Shown here piece after piece: positions 41,687 to 51,477 of a stretch of DNA of 64,000 bases. Both the position numbers and the translations under genes were made by a program. The DNA comes from Croceivirga sp. GTDB lineage: Bacteria > Bacteroidota > Bacteroidia > Flavobacteriales > Flavobacteriaceae. How positions within the stretch are numbered: position 1 is the first letter of the stretch; the number at the start of each line of letters is the position of its first letter. Under the pieces are notes generated by a model. That model was not told the DNA's origin, made no database searches, and worked only from the letters and a program-made list of their open reading frames with translations. The stretch lies in contig JANQKR010000027.1 of assembly GCA_028281025.1 (NCBI GenBank), positions 1 to 64,000 of the forward strand, written 5' to 3'.

Positions 41687-42946
41687 GGTTTTCGCCAATG
41701 AAACCTTATTCTCCATTTCCCTATAGGCCTTTACAACCTTCCTTTTCATTAAAAGGGACACAATTAGGGCTACAACAAACAAACCCGCAAAAACACCCAA
41801 AGTAGTATCCAGGGAACCTGTGGTCTTTTTGACCACATCGTAAATGGTAGGACCAACAACTCCGGCCAAAGCCCAGGCGGTCAATACCATTCCATGAATG
41901 GCCCCCAATTGTTTGGTTCCAAACAAATCCCCTAAAAATGCAGGGAGGGTAGCAAAACCACCACCATACATGGTGATGACCAAAAAGAGGATGACCAAAA
42001 AGGTCAGTTCCATGGAAATCCTAGGTAGGAAATAAAAGGCCAATATTTGAAATGCAAAGAAAAGAATATAGGTGTTGGCTCGACCAAAATAGTCCGAAAG
42101 ACTGGACCAGAGTATCCTTCCCAAGCCATTAAACACCCCTATTAAACCTACAATGGCGGCAGCTTCCATAGGGGAATAATCCAACTTCTCCTGCATCATG
42201 GGGCTGGCGGCGGCTATCACGGCAATACCACAGGAAATATTAATGAACATCATGATCCAGATATAGTAAAAACGGGTTGTCCTTAGGGCTTCATTGGCAC
42301 TTATGTTGGCCATATCCGCCTTTACCCGATTGCCTTCACCTGGCACAAAGCCTTTGGGCAAATAGCCTTGTGGTGGTTTTTCCATATAGCTGGCGGACAT
42401 CAATATCATTACCATATAAATGGCCCCCAAAATATAGAAAGCCGTGGAGACCCCAACTGCATCAAACAAAGCTTGCATAATGGGGCCAAACAACAAAGCG
42501 GCAAAACCGAAGCCCATTATGGCCATTCCTGTGGCCAGTCCCCTTTTATCGGGGAACCATTTGACCAATGTACTTACCGGGGTGATATAGCCAAGGCCCA
42601 ATCCAATACCGCCAATTACCCCATAGCAGAGGTAAAACAATGGCAGTGATTCCAATTGTACGGCCAATCCGGAACCCAGGATACCGATACCGTAGAATAA
42701 ACCGGCTGCGGTTCCACTTCGCTTGGGCCCTACCCTTTCGACCCAACGTCCTAAAAAGGCCGCTGAGAGTCCCAATAACAAAATGGCTATTTTAAAGGCC
42801 CATTTGATAACACTCCCCTCCACATCAAAAATATCCTTCACGGGATTCGTCATTACGGAATAGGCATAAACCGAACCAATGGAAATATGGATACCTACAG
42901 CGGAGGCGGCAATTAGCCAACGGTTTTTAAGCTTTCTTGTGTTCAT
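41684..42946 (-). CDS. MFS transporter, OFA (oxalate/formate antiporter) family
   Basis: 420 residues from MNTRKLKNR, with 12 membrane spans. The N-terminal block ISIGSVYAYSVMTNPVKD and the loops FLGRWVERVGPKRSG and WFPDKRGLATGMAIMGFG are typical of the OFA branch of the major facilitator family. It is the third gene after pflB and pflA, so formate (or a related small organic acid) export is the likely job. The classic FocA formate channel is not in the window. A longer frame starting at 42979 is possible but lacks conservation-like features. Confidence 0.85.
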   Translation of the reverse strand: MNTRKLKNRWLIAASAVGIHISIGSVYAYSVMTNPVKDIFDVEGSVIKWAFKIAILLLGLSAAFLGRWVERVGPKRSGTAAGLFYGIGILGSGLAVQLESLPLFYLCYGVIGGIGLGLGYITPVSTLVKWFPDKRGLATGMAIMGFGFAALLFGPIMQALFDAVGVSTAFYILGAIYMVMILMSASYMEKPPQGYLPKGFVPGEGNRVKADMANISANEALRTTRFYYIWIMMFINISCGIAVIAAASPMMQEKLDYSPMEAAAIVGLIGVFNGLGRILWSSLSDYFGRANTYILFFAFQILAFYFLPRISMELTFLVILFLVITMYGGGFATLPAFLGDLFGTKQLGAIHGMVLTAWALAGVVGPTIYDVVKKTTGSLDTTLGVFAGLFVVALIVSLLMKRKVVKAYREMENKVSLAKT

Positions 42947-42997
42947 AATCTTTGTTGTATGCGTGTTGCTGTCCAACACTGTTTTAAATTCCTTGGT

Positions 42998-43750
42998 TTA
43001 ATTCACGGTTACTTTCTTAAAATAGGACTCGAGAATGCCAATGGCGGCTTCCAATTCCTCTTCGGTATTCTCACGGGCTTCCTTGATGGGATATTCCCAG
43101 CCCAAGGCCTCCCATTTATGTATTCCCAATTTATGATAGGGCTGAATTTCCAGACGTTCAATGGTTTGGTATTCTTGAAAATACCTCCCCATTTGATGTA
43201 ACAGTTGTGGACTATCCGTCAATCCGGGGATAAGCACATACCGCAACCACATCTCCTTTCCCGAATCCTCACGGTATTTTGCCAAATTGAACGTGGTTTC
43301 CTTGTTTTGGACACCTGTGATTTCCCTAAAACCTTTTTCCGTCATGTGCTTAATGTCCAACATGACCAAATCGGTATAATCATCAAGCAATTCCTTTGTA
43401 AAATTATTCAGGATCCTACCATTGGTATCCAAATTGGTGTGGATTCCCTCCTCTTTCAATTTTTTAAAGAACGGTATCAATGCCTTGGCTTGTAAAAGGG
43501 GCTCTCCACCAGAGACCGTTACCCCGCCATTTTCACCAAAATATGGCTTCATCTTAAGGACCCGCTCCACCAATTCCGTTACCTCATATTCCTGACCGCC
43601 CTCCATGGCAATGGTATCGGGGTTGTGACAATACACACATTTCAGTTTACATCCCTGTAAAAAGATTATGGTTCTTATCCCTGGGCCGTCGTGGGTGCCA
43701 AAAGATTCGATGGAGTGTACCCTTAAGGTAGGTGTGACCAATTCTTCCAT
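42998..43750 (-). CDS. pflA: Pyruvate formate-lyase activating enzyme
   Basis: 250 residues from the ATG at 43750 (MEELVTPTLRVHSIESFG); a longer start at 43816 is less likely. The radical-SAM motif is GCKLKCVYCHNPD (Cys34, 38, 41). GIRTIIFLQGC before it and GGVTVSGGEPLLQ after are PflA signatures. It installs the glycyl radical on PflB using an iron-sulphur cluster and SAM, a reaction that works only without oxygen. It follows pflB by 78 bases and precedes an OFA transporter by 51 bases in one operon. Confidence 0.93.
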   Translation of the reverse strand: MEELVTPTLRVHSIESFGTHDGPGIRTIIFLQGCKLKCVYCHNPDTIAMEGGQEYEVTELVERVLKMKPYFGENGGVTVSGGEPLLQAKALIPFFKKLKEEGIHTNLDTNGRILNNFTKELLDDYTDLVMLDIKHMTEKGFREITGVQNKETTFNLAKYREDSGKEMWLRYVLIPGLTDSPQLLHQMGRYFQEYQTIERLEIQPYHKLGIHKWEALGWEYPIKEARENTEEELEAAIGILESYFKKVTVN

Positions 43751-43828
43751 AGTAGTTCCAGTACCATAAGGCACCTGAAAAAAACCAATATTATTTTTCT
43801 CAGGTGCCGCTATCATGGAAAAAGGCGA

Positions 43829-46054
43829 TTACATAGATTCATGAAATGATCTTGTAATGACCTCTTGCTGTTGTTCCCTGGTCAGTTTCGTGAAATTCAC
43901 GGCATAACCAGAGACCCTAATGGTCAATTGTGGATATTCCTCAGGATGTTCCATGGCATCCAATAAGGTTTCCTTGTTCAACGCATTAATATTTACATGC
44001 TGTGCATTTTTGGAGAAATACCCATTTAAAATGCTCACCAGGTTTTCTTTTCGATCCCCGTCATTGGCGCCCAATGACTTTGGTATGATGGAAAAGGTGT
44101 TGGATACGCCATCCATGGCGTCCTGATATTTGATCTTGGCTACGGAATTCAGTGATGCAATGGCACCATTCGCATCCCGACCGTGCATAGGATTGGCCCC
44201 TGGAGCAAAAGGTACACCCATGGCCCTACCGTCCGGAGTTGCCCCCGTTTTCTTACCATAAACCACATTGGAGGTAATGGTTAAAACGGATAAGGTAGGT
44301 CGTGCATTTTTGTACACTCGAAACTGCTGCAATTCCCTGTTAAAATCAGCTACTGCATTGGCGGCCAAGGTATCCACCCTGTCATCATCATTTCCATATT
44401 TTGGAAAATCACCTTCAATCTTGAAATCCACTGTCAATCCCTCTTCATTTCGCACAGGAAGTACTTTCGCATACTTGATGGCGGACAAAGAATCTGCCAC
44501 AATGGATACCCCTGCAATACCATAGGCGATATCAATGCTGGGATTGGTATCTATCAAGGCCATTTGGGCCTTTTCATAGTAATATTTATCGTGCATGTAG
44601 TGGATGATACTCATGGTATCGCTATACACACGGGCAATTTCCTTGGAGGTCTTTTTGTAGTTGGCCATCACCTGATCATAATCCAAATATCCTTCTCCGA
44701 TCGGTTCAATTCCATCCACAACTTTCTTTCCGGTAATTTCACACCGGCCTTCGTTTAAGGCAAGTAAAAGTGTCTTGGCCAAATTGGTACGTGCCCCAAA
44801 AAATTGGATGGACTTTCCTAAATCCTGATGGGAAACGCAACAGGCAATACCATAATCATCCGATCCCCGTAGCGTACGCATTAAATCGTCGTTCTCAAAT
44901 TGGATGGAAGAGGTATCTATAGCTACCTTGGCGCAGAATTCCTTGAAATTCCCGGGTAACTCGGAGGCCCACAACACCGTAAGGTTTGGTTCCGGTGATG
45001 GTCCCAAATTGTAAAGTGTGTTCAAGAATCGATACGAGGTCTTGGTGACCTTTGTCCTACCATCGTTCAGCATCCCTCCAATCACCTCCGTTACCCAAGT
45101 AGGATCCCCGGCAAATATTTCGTTATACGCATCCATGCGCAAATGGCGTACCACTCGCAACTTCATCACGAACTGATCAATGAGTTCCTGGGCTTCTTCT
45201 TCGGTTAATTTACCGTCTTCAATATCATTTTCAATAAAGATATCCAGGAAAGAAGAAACATTTCCCAACGACATAGCGGCTCCATCCTGCTCCTTTACAG
45301 CCGCTAAATAGGCCATATAGGTCCACTGAACGGCCTCTTGGGCATTGCGGGCGGGACGTTTTAGATCCAGTCCGTATTTTTCACCTAGGACAATCATGTC
45401 CTTCAGCGCACCAATTTGATCGGAAACCTCCTCCCTTAGGCGAATAACCTCATCTGTCATAGGCGTATCAAGGCTATCCAGATCCTTCAACTTGGATTGG
45501 ATCAAAAAGGAAATACCGTAAAGGGCGACGCGTCTGTAATCCCCGATGATGCGTCCCCGGGCATAGTTATCGGGAAGACCTGTTAAAATACCAAGGGAAC
45601 GGTATTTTTTTATTTCTGGGGTGTACGCGCTAAATACCCCATCATTATGTGTCTTGACATGTTTGGAGAACAAATCGGTCAAATGTGGATTGGGTTCCAA
45701 TCCTTGTTCCGAAAGCGCTTTCTTCACCACTTGAAAGCCACCAAAAGGCTTCATGGTCCTTTTTAAAAGCTCGTCGGTCTGCAAGCCTACGATTACTTCA
45801 TTTTCCTTATCAATGTATCCTGCATCAAAGGCACTTACACTGGATATCGTATCCGTATCCACTGCCCGTACCCCATTGTTTTCGCGCTCTTCCTTCATCG
45901 CAAGCTTACAAGCTTCCCAGACTTTTTTGGTTTTTTCACTTGGGCCGATCAAAAAATCCGCTGTCCCATGATAGGGTTTAATATTGTTGATGATGAAGTC
46001 CCTGACATTGACTTCTTTGGTCCACACTCCTTCTTTAATTTGGTCTTTTACCAC
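43829..46054 (-). CDS. pflB: Formate C-acetyltransferase (pyruvate formate-lyase)
   Basis: 741 residues. It cleaves pyruvate with CoA into acetyl-CoA and formate during fermentation. The adjacent catalytic cysteines are in [11 protein letters not shown] (Cys405, Cys406), and the glycyl radical site is RVSGYAV (Gly716), 26 residues from the end. [14 protein letters not shown] near the N-terminus is conserved. The start is GTG at 46054; an in-frame stop lies 21 bases upstream and no ATG intervenes. The enzyme implies anaerobic metabolism in this organism. Upstream is a candidate CRP/FNR-type site. Confidence 0.95.
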   Translation of the reverse strand: MVKDQIKEGVWTKEVNVRDFIINNIKPYHGTADFLIGPSEKTKKVWEACKLAMKEERENNGVRAVDTDTISSVSAFDAGYIDKENEVIVGLQTDELLKRTMKPFGGFQVVKKALSEQGLEPNPHLTDLFSKHVKTHNDGVFSAYTPEIKKYRSLGILTGLPDNYARGRIIGDYRRVALYGISFLIQSKLKDLDSLDTPMTDEVIRLREEVSDQIGALKDMIVLGEKYGLDLKRPARNAQEAVQWTYMAYLAAVKEQDGAAMSLGNVSSFLDIFIENDIEDGKLTEEEAQELIDQFVMKLRVVRHLRMDAYNEIFAGDPTWVTEVIGGMLNDGRTKVTKTSYRFLNTLYNLGPSPEPNLTVLWASELPGNFKEFCAKVAIDTSSIQFENDDLMRTLRGSDDYGIACCVSHQDLGKSIQFFGARTNLAKTLLLALNEGRCEITGKKVVDGIEPIGEGYLDYDQVMANYKKTSKEIARVYSDTMSIIHYMHDKYYYEKAQMALIDTNPSIDIAYGIAGVSIVADSLSAIKYAKVLPVRNEEGLTVDFKIEGDFPKYGNDDDRVDTLAANAVADFNRELQQFRVYKNARPTLSVLTITSNVVYGKKTGATPDGRAMGVPFAPGANPMHGRDANGAIASLNSVAKIKYQDAMDGVSNTFSIIPKSLGANDGDRKENLVSILNGYFSKNAQHVNINALNKETLLDAMEHPEEYPQLTIRVSGYAVNFTKLTREQQQEVITRSFHESM

Positions 46055-46099
46055 AGTCTCTATTTTTAAGGATTAACATTATTTGGTGAATTTCTCGGG

Positions 46100-46143
46100 C
46101 AAAATTAGAAGCGTATGAATACAAGTAATATGACAAATGTCAT
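46100..46143 (-). promoter_or_regulatory. pflB promoter with CRP/FNR-type palindrome at class II position
   Basis: On the minus strand, TAATTTTG (46107-46100) fits the -7 consensus. A perfect palindrome ATGAC-AAAT-GTCAT (46130-46143) is centred at 46136.5. If transcription starts about 5-6 bases after the -7 element (near 46094), the centre lies at about -42. That is the class II activator position, and the -33 element itself is poor, as expected for an activator-dependent promoter. Confidence 0.5.
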
Positions 46144-46316
46144 TAAACACAGAAAAAAATCGCGTAGATAAAAGCAAACCTATTAATTTAATGTTAAATA
46201 CTATTAAAGATGACTTTTGTTTAGAGATTCTCAAATATTAACAAACAATTTTGTCGATTCGTTTTTAAAATCTAGTCTCCTTTCCCTATTTTGCAATTAC
46301 TTTAGCGAAACTAACT

Positions 46317-48086
46317 ATGCAAACCGTAACCAGATTATTCGATTTTCCGTACTATCAACAACAGAATTATAAGCTCCCCGCAGCTTTTGCCATGAAAGTT
46401 GGAGGTACATGGGAATCCATTACCACCGACGAATACATTGATAAGGCCAATGCCATAAGTAGGGGGCTGCTCCGTATGGGGGTTAAACCCAACGATAAGA
46501 TTGCGGTAATTTCAATGACCAATAGGACGGAATGGAACATTATGGATATTGGAATACTTCAAATAGGGGCACAAAACGTTCCTATTTATCCTACCATTTC
46601 GGAAGAGGACTATGAATATGTCCTTAACCATTCAGGAGCAAAATACTGTTTTGTTTCCTGTGATGAAGTACTCCAAAAGATATTGGCCATAAGTGGAAAT
46701 GTAAAAAAACTGGAGGATGTTTTTTCCTTTGACGAATTAAAGAACTGCAACCATTGGAGTGAAGTTCTTGAAAAAGGCAAGGACGATTCCAACCAGGATA
46801 AGGTAGATGCCCTCAAAGCTGCCGTTAAGCCGGACGACCTGGCTACATTGATCTATACCTCCGGAACTACGGGCAGACCCAAGGGAGTAATGCTTTCGCA
46901 CAATAACATTGTTTCCAATGTTGTGGCAAGCAAGGTACGTGTTCCCTTTGCATCCGGTGCCAAGGCACTGAGCTTTCTCCCCGTCTGTCATATTTTTGAA
47001 CGGATGATATTGTATCTGTACCAATATTGTGGTATCCAGGTATATTTTGCAGAAGGCCTGGACAAAATCAGTGAGAACATCAAAGAAGTTAAACCCACGG
47101 TCATGACCGTGGTACCAAGACTTTTGGAAAAGGTGTACGATGCCATCATCGCCAAAGGTGCCGATTTGACCGGGATAAAAAAGAAACTTTTCTTTTGGGC
47201 AGTGGAACTGGGACTAAAATTCGAGCCTTATAAAGTTAATGGCTGGTGGTACGAAAAGCAATTGGGATTGGCCCGAAAACTGATCTTTAGCAAATGGCAA
47301 GAAGCATTGGGAGGTAATCTGGAAATGATGGTTTCCGGAAGTGCGGCCCTACAGGCCCGTCTGGCCCGGGTTTTTGCCGCTGCTGGAATGCCCGTAATGG
47401 AAGGATATGGCCTAACGGAAACTTCCCCTGTCATATCGGTCAATGACGAGCGCAACAACGGTTGGAAAATTGGAACGGTCGGTAAAATTATCCAAGACGT
47501 GGAGGTAAGGATTGCAGACGATGGCGAAATCCTGTGCAAAGGGCCCAATGTAATGCAGGGCTATTATAAAGATCCGGATAAGACGGCACAGGTACTCAAG
47601 GACGGCTATTTCCACACTGGGGATATTGGGGAAATCGATTCAGAGGGTTTTCTAAAGATTACCGATCGGAAAAAAGAAATGTTCAAAACTTCCGGGGGCA
47701 AATATGTAGCGCCCCAATTATTGGAAAATCGGTTCAAGCAATCTCGATTTATAGAACAGATCATGGTTGTTGGAGAAGGGGAAAAGATGCCAGCAGCCCT
47801 GATTCAGCCCAATTTTGAATTTTTGTCTACCTGGGCAGAAGAGCATGATATTACTTTAGGCACCAGTACGGATATCTGTAGTAACGAAACGGTAATTTCC
47901 CGTATCCAGGAAGAGGTGGACGATGCCAACGAAGATTTTGCCAAATGGGAAAAAGTAAAGCAATTTCGTCTAACACCGGACGTATGGAGCATAGAAGAAG
48001 GTCATCTGACCCCTACCATGAAACTTCGTCGTAAGATTGTAAAGGAAAAGTACATGAAACTTTACAATGATATCTACGGGCGATAA
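46317..48086 (+). CDS. Long-chain fatty acid-CoA ligase (AMP-binding)
   Basis: 589 residues. It activates fatty acids to acyl-CoA with ATP. Motifs are the P-loop LIYTSGTTGRPKGVMLSHNN, then GYGLTETSPV, and the YFHTGDIGEIDSEGFLKITDRKKEMFKTSGGKYVAP block with the hinge and Lys of the C-terminal domain. The long-chain subgroup is supported by the 590-residue length and WNIMDIGILQIGAQNVPIY. It is divergent from pflB and lies 360 bases upstream of the MarR-fadN-thiolase-acyl-CoA dehydrogenase genes on the same strand, so it probably supplies substrate to that pathway. Confidence 0.92.
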   Translation: MQTVTRLFDFPYYQQQNYKLPAAFAMKVGGTWESITTDEYIDKANAISRGLLRMGVKPNDKIAVISMTNRTEWNIMDIGILQIGAQNVPIYPTISEEDYEYVLNHSGAKYCFVSCDEVLQKILAISGNVKKLEDVFSFDELKNCNHWSEVLEKGKDDSNQDKVDALKAAVKPDDLATLIYTSGTTGRPKGVMLSHNNIVSNVVASKVRVPFASGAKALSFLPVCHIFERMILYLYQYCGIQVYFAEGLDKISENIKEVKPTVMTVVPRLLEKVYDAIIAKGADLTGIKKKLFFWAVELGLKFEPYKVNGWWYEKQLGLARKLIFSKWQEALGGNLEMMVSGSAALQARLARVFAAAGMPVMEGYGLTETSPVISVNDERNNGWKIGTVGKIIQDVEVRIADDGEILCKGPNVMQGYYKDPDKTAQVLKDGYFHTGDIGEIDSEGFLKITDRKKEMFKTSGGKYVAPQLLENRFKQSRFIEQIMVVGEGEKMPAALIQPNFEFLSTWAEEHDITLGTSTDICSNETVISRIQEEVDDANEDFAKWEKVKQFRLTPDVWSIEEGHLTPTMKLRRKIVKEKYMKLYNDIYGR

Positions 48087-48391
48087 CCGTCCGCAAAAAG
48101 TATGCTGACCGTAAACTCCTTAAAACCTCGAAAAACCAAAATTCTACTTGGGGCACCCATTAGTATTACTCTTGGGTATTGACTTATGTATTGGTATTGT
48201 CTTAGGGCCTTAAAAATGGTTTGCGCTAACCTTCACAATGGCCCTTATACCGATTCCTCCAACACGGTGCATAGCAATACCAATGACCATAATGCTAAAA
48301 AAGAAATCCTAAAAAGAAGTAGGAAGAATTGATTATGTCCATCGCAATTTCAAATGGGCATTTGTCCAAGCAGGCTTTTTTGCTGAAAAAT
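48087..48391. other. 305-base gap between acyl-CoA ligase and marR
   Basis: No gene is supported. A 48-codon frame (48186-48332) has no recognisable feature. The gap has no clear terminator. It ends in the operator-promoter region of marR. Confidence 0.4.
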
Positions 48392-48428
48392 ATTTATTAT
48401 GCATGCATAATAAATTTTGTTATCTTTG
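48392..48428 (+). promoter_or_regulatory. marR promoter with 24-base perfect palindrome operator
   Basis: ATTTATTATGCA is followed directly by its complement TGCATAATAAAT (48392-48415). It is followed by the -7 element TATCTTTG (48421-48428), and the ATG lies at 48447. The palindrome covers the -33 region, so a bound protein would block RNA polymerase. Autorepression by the adjacent MarR protein is the simplest reading. Confidence 0.75.
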
Positions 48429-48446
48429 GGTGACCAAAACAGCTCT

Positions 48447-48896
48447 ATGAAGGATTTGACAATAGATTGGGCCCTAAGGGCCACTTGGCAAGCCGTCACT
48501 CGCCTTTATAATGAAGAGGCCAAGAACTACGGCCTAACCATGGCCATTGGATTTACGCTTTTAAGCATTGATTCCAAGAAGGGAACCCCAAGCACGGCAT
48601 TGGGCCCCAGAATGGGTATGGAATCCACAAGTCTGTCAAGAATCCTAAAATCCATAGAGGAAAGGGGCTATATAGAGCGTAGGCCGAATCCCAATGACGG
48701 TCGGGGCGTCCTCATCCATTTAACCGCGCTCGGATTGGAAAAAAGGAAAGAGTCCAAGGAAGTGGTCCTTCGATTTAATGAGGCGGTAAAAGAACATGTA
48801 GATGAAAAGGATTTGGAGGGTTTCTACAGGACATCCGAAATCATCAATAAACTCATCGTTGACAAGAAAATATACACAAGAACATCAACTAATTAA
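48447..48896 (+). CDS. MarR-family regulator of the beta-oxidation operon
   Basis: 149 residues from MKDLTIDWALRATW, chosen because the earlier frame start overlaps the -7 element. The winged helix is seen in STALGPRMGMESTSLSRILKSIEERGYIERRPNP, and the wing in DGRGVLIHLTALG. MarR dimers bind palindromes such as the one overlapping its promoter. It is the first gene of an operon with FadN-like, thiolase and acyl-CoA dehydrogenase genes, so an acyl-CoA ligand that releases repression is likely (inference). Confidence 0.9.
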   Translation: MKDLTIDWALRATWQAVTRLYNEEAKNYGLTMAIGFTLLSIDSKKGTPSTALGPRMGMESTSLSRILKSIEERGYIERRPNPNDGRGVLIHLTALGLEKRKESKEVVLRFNEAVKEHVDEKDLEGFYRTSEIINKLIVDKKIYTRTSTN

Positions 48897-48910
48897 TTTC
48901 GAACTATAGC

Positions 48911-51316
48911 ATGAAAAGGCATATCAATAAAGTTGCCGTAATCGGTTCTGGTATTATGGGAAGTGGCATCGCCTGTCACTTTGCCAATATTGGGGTCGAA
49001 GTATTGCTCTTGGATATTGTTCCAAGGGAAGTGAATGATAAGGAACAGGCAAAAGGGTTGACCCTGAAAGATAAAGTCGTTCGCAATCGCTTGGTAAATG
49101 AAGCATTGACCAAAGCGTTAAAATCGAAACCCTCCCCTATCTACCATCAAAAATTTGCCAATAGGATCACTACCGGAAACCTTGAGGACGATATCGCCAA
49201 GGTGGCCAATGTGGACTGGATCATTGAAGTGGTCGTGGAACGTTTGGATATCAAGAAACAGGTTTTTGAAAATCTGGAAAAACATAGAACGCCCGGTACG
49301 TTAATTACGTCCAACACTTCTGGCATTCCCATTAAATTTATGAGTGAAGGCCGGAGTGACGATTTCCAAAAACACTTTTGTGGTACGCACTTTTTTAATC
49401 CTGCGCGCTACTTAAAACTGTTTGAAATTATCCCAGGGCCCAAGACCGCACCCGAGGTTTTGGAATTCCTAAACGGCTACGGGGAGCAGTTTTTGGGAAA
49501 AACTTCCGTGGTTGCCAAAGATACCCCGGCTTTCATAGGAAACCGTATTGGTATTTTCAGTATTCAAAGTTTGTTCCATGCCGTGAAGGAATTGGGGATG
49601 ACGGTGGAAGAAGTGGATAAATTGACCGGACCCGTAATTGGCAGACCAAAATCGGCCACCTTTCGAACTGTTGACGTGGTAGGACTGGACACCTTGGTTC
49701 ATGTGGCCAATGGCATTTCGGAGAATTGCAAAGAGGATGAGCGTCACGAACTTTTTGCCCTCCCCAGTTTTATCCAAACCATGATGGAGAACAAGTGGTT
49801 AGGGAGCAAAACCGGACAAGGGTTCTATAAAAAAGTAAAAGGTGATGGCGGCAAGAGTGAAATTCTCACTTTGGATCTGGACTCCATGGATTATCGCTCC
49901 AAAAAGAGTGCTAAGTTCGCCACCCTGGAATTGACAAAAACCATTGATAGTGTCATTGATCGCTTTGAGGTACTCTGTGGAGGAAAGGACAAGGCGGGGG
50001 AATTTTATAGAAAGAGTTTTGGGCAGTTGTTCGCTTATGTATCCCACAGAATCCCCGAAATAACGGACGAACTCTACAAGATTGACGACGCCATGAAGGC
50101 CGGTTTTGGTTGGGAACACGGCCCTTTCCAAATATGGGATGCAGTAGGATTGGATAAAGGCCTGGAATTCATTGCTGCTGAAGGGCAACAGGCTGCCAAT
50201 TGGATAAATGAAATGAAAACCGCAGGTGTGGATTCCTTTTACGAGGTAAAGGATGGGGCAACCTATTGCTATGATATCCCGAAAAAGGAAATGGTAAAAA
50301 TACCAGGTCAAGATGCCTTTATCATTTTGGATAATATCCGAAAGTCCAAAGAAGTGTTCAAAAACAGTGGTGTTGTTGCCGAAGATTTGGGGGATGGTAT
50401 CCTAAATGTGGAATTCCAATCCAAAATGAACACCATTGGTGGTGATGTTCTGGCTGGATTGAACAAAGCCATTACCCTTGCGGAGCAAGACTTTCAAGGA
50501 CTGGTCGTGGGCAATCAAGCGGCCAATTTTTCGGTGGGCGCCAATATTGGGATGATTTTTATGATGGCGGTGGAACAGGAATACGATGAGTTGAACATGG
50601 CCATTAAAATGTTCCAGGACACCATGATGCGGATGCGCTATTCTTCCATCCCAACGGTTGCCGCCCCGCATGGGATGACCCTCGGCGGTGGATGTGAGCT
50701 GTCCATGCATTCGGACAAAGTGGTGGCCGCTGCAGAAACCTATATTGGATTGGTAGAATTTGGAGTTGGCGTCATTCCAGGTGGTGGTGGTTCCAAGGAA
50801 ATGGCAATGCGGGCTTCCGATTCCTTCCGAAAAGGGGATGTGGAACTTAATGTACTTCAGGAATACTTCCTGACCATAGGTATGGCGAAAGTGTCAACCT
50901 CGGCTTATGAGGCTTATGATTTGGGCATTCTCCAGAAAGGGAAAGATGTGGTCGTGGTCAATAAAGAACGCCAAATAGCCACCGCCAAAGCCCACGCGAA
51001 ACTAATGGCAGAAGCAGGCTATACAAGACCACCGGCCAGAAAGGACGTAAAAGTCCTAGGAAAACAGGCCCTAGGTATGTTCCTGGTAGGAACGGATTCC
51101 ATGGAGGCCAGTAACTACATCAGCGAACATGACAAGAAAATCGCCAATAAACTCGCCTATGTTATGGCGGGGGGAGACTTATCGGAACCAAGTTATGTCA
51201 GTGAACAATACCTTCTGGATATCGAACGGGAAGCGTTCTTATCCCTATGTACGGAACGCAAAACCTTGGAACGCATCCAACATATGTTGAAAACCGGTAA
51301 ACCGTTAAGAAACTAG
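48911..51316 (+). CDS. 3-hydroxyacyl-CoA dehydrogenase / enoyl-CoA hydratase (FadN-like fusion)
   Basis: 801 residues. It combines two beta-oxidation steps. The NAD-binding dehydrogenase is at the N-terminus (VIGSGIMGSGIACHFANIG, 9-27; CGTHFFNPARYLKLFEI). An enoyl-CoA hydratase domain is at the C-terminus (PTVAAPHGMTLGGGCELSMH; EFGVGVIPGGGGSKEM). This order, reversed from E. coli FadB, is that of Bacillus FadN. It begins 14 bases after marR and is followed by thiolase. The product would hydrate enoyl-CoA and oxidise the 3-hydroxy form. Confidence 0.93.
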   Translation: MKRHINKVAVIGSGIMGSGIACHFANIGVEVLLLDIVPREVNDKEQAKGLTLKDKVVRNRLVNEALTKALKSKPSPIYHQKFANRITTGNLEDDIAKVANVDWIIEVVVERLDIKKQVFENLEKHRTPGTLITSNTSGIPIKFMSEGRSDDFQKHFCGTHFFNPARYLKLFEIIPGPKTAPEVLEFLNGYGEQFLGKTSVVAKDTPAFIGNRIGIFSIQSLFHAVKELGMTVEEVDKLTGPVIGRPKSATFRTVDVVGLDTLVHVANGISENCKEDERHELFALPSFIQTMMENKWLGSKTGQGFYKKVKGDGGKSEILTLDLDSMDYRSKKSAKFATLELTKTIDSVIDRFEVLCGGKDKAGEFYRKSFGQLFAYVSHRIPEITDELYKIDDAMKAGFGWEHGPFQIWDAVGLDKGLEFIAAEGQQAANWINEMKTAGVDSFYEVKDGATYCYDIPKKEMVKIPGQDAFIILDNIRKSKEVFKNSGVVAEDLGDGILNVEFQSKMNTIGGDVLAGLNKAITLAEQDFQGLVVGNQAANFSVGANIGMIFMMAVEQEYDELNMAIKMFQDTMMRMRYSSIPTVAAPHGMTLGGGCELSMHSDKVVAAAETYIGLVEFGVGVIPGGGGSKEMAMRASDSFRKGDVELNVLQEYFLTIGMAKVSTSAYEAYDLGILQKGKDVVVVNKERQIATAKAHAKLMAEAGYTRPPARKDVKVLGKQALGMFLVGTDSMEASNYISEHDKKIANKLAYVMAGGDLSEPSYVSEQYLLDIEREAFLSLCTERKTLERIQHMLKTGKPLRN

Positions 51317-51477
51317 TTTTGTTTGGAGGTAAGATATGACACGTAAGATAATAGACCATACATGATTTTTGGGACTTACCCATCTTATCGTACAAATTGC
51401 ATCTGATTGAAGTTCAAAAAATCAACTACACATAAATTAAAAATTTACGAGATGAATTTCTCAAATCCAATATCTAA

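Noticed and set aside
48186-48332. A 48-codon frame between acyl-CoA ligase and marR
   Set aside because: No family, start signal or composition feature supports it.
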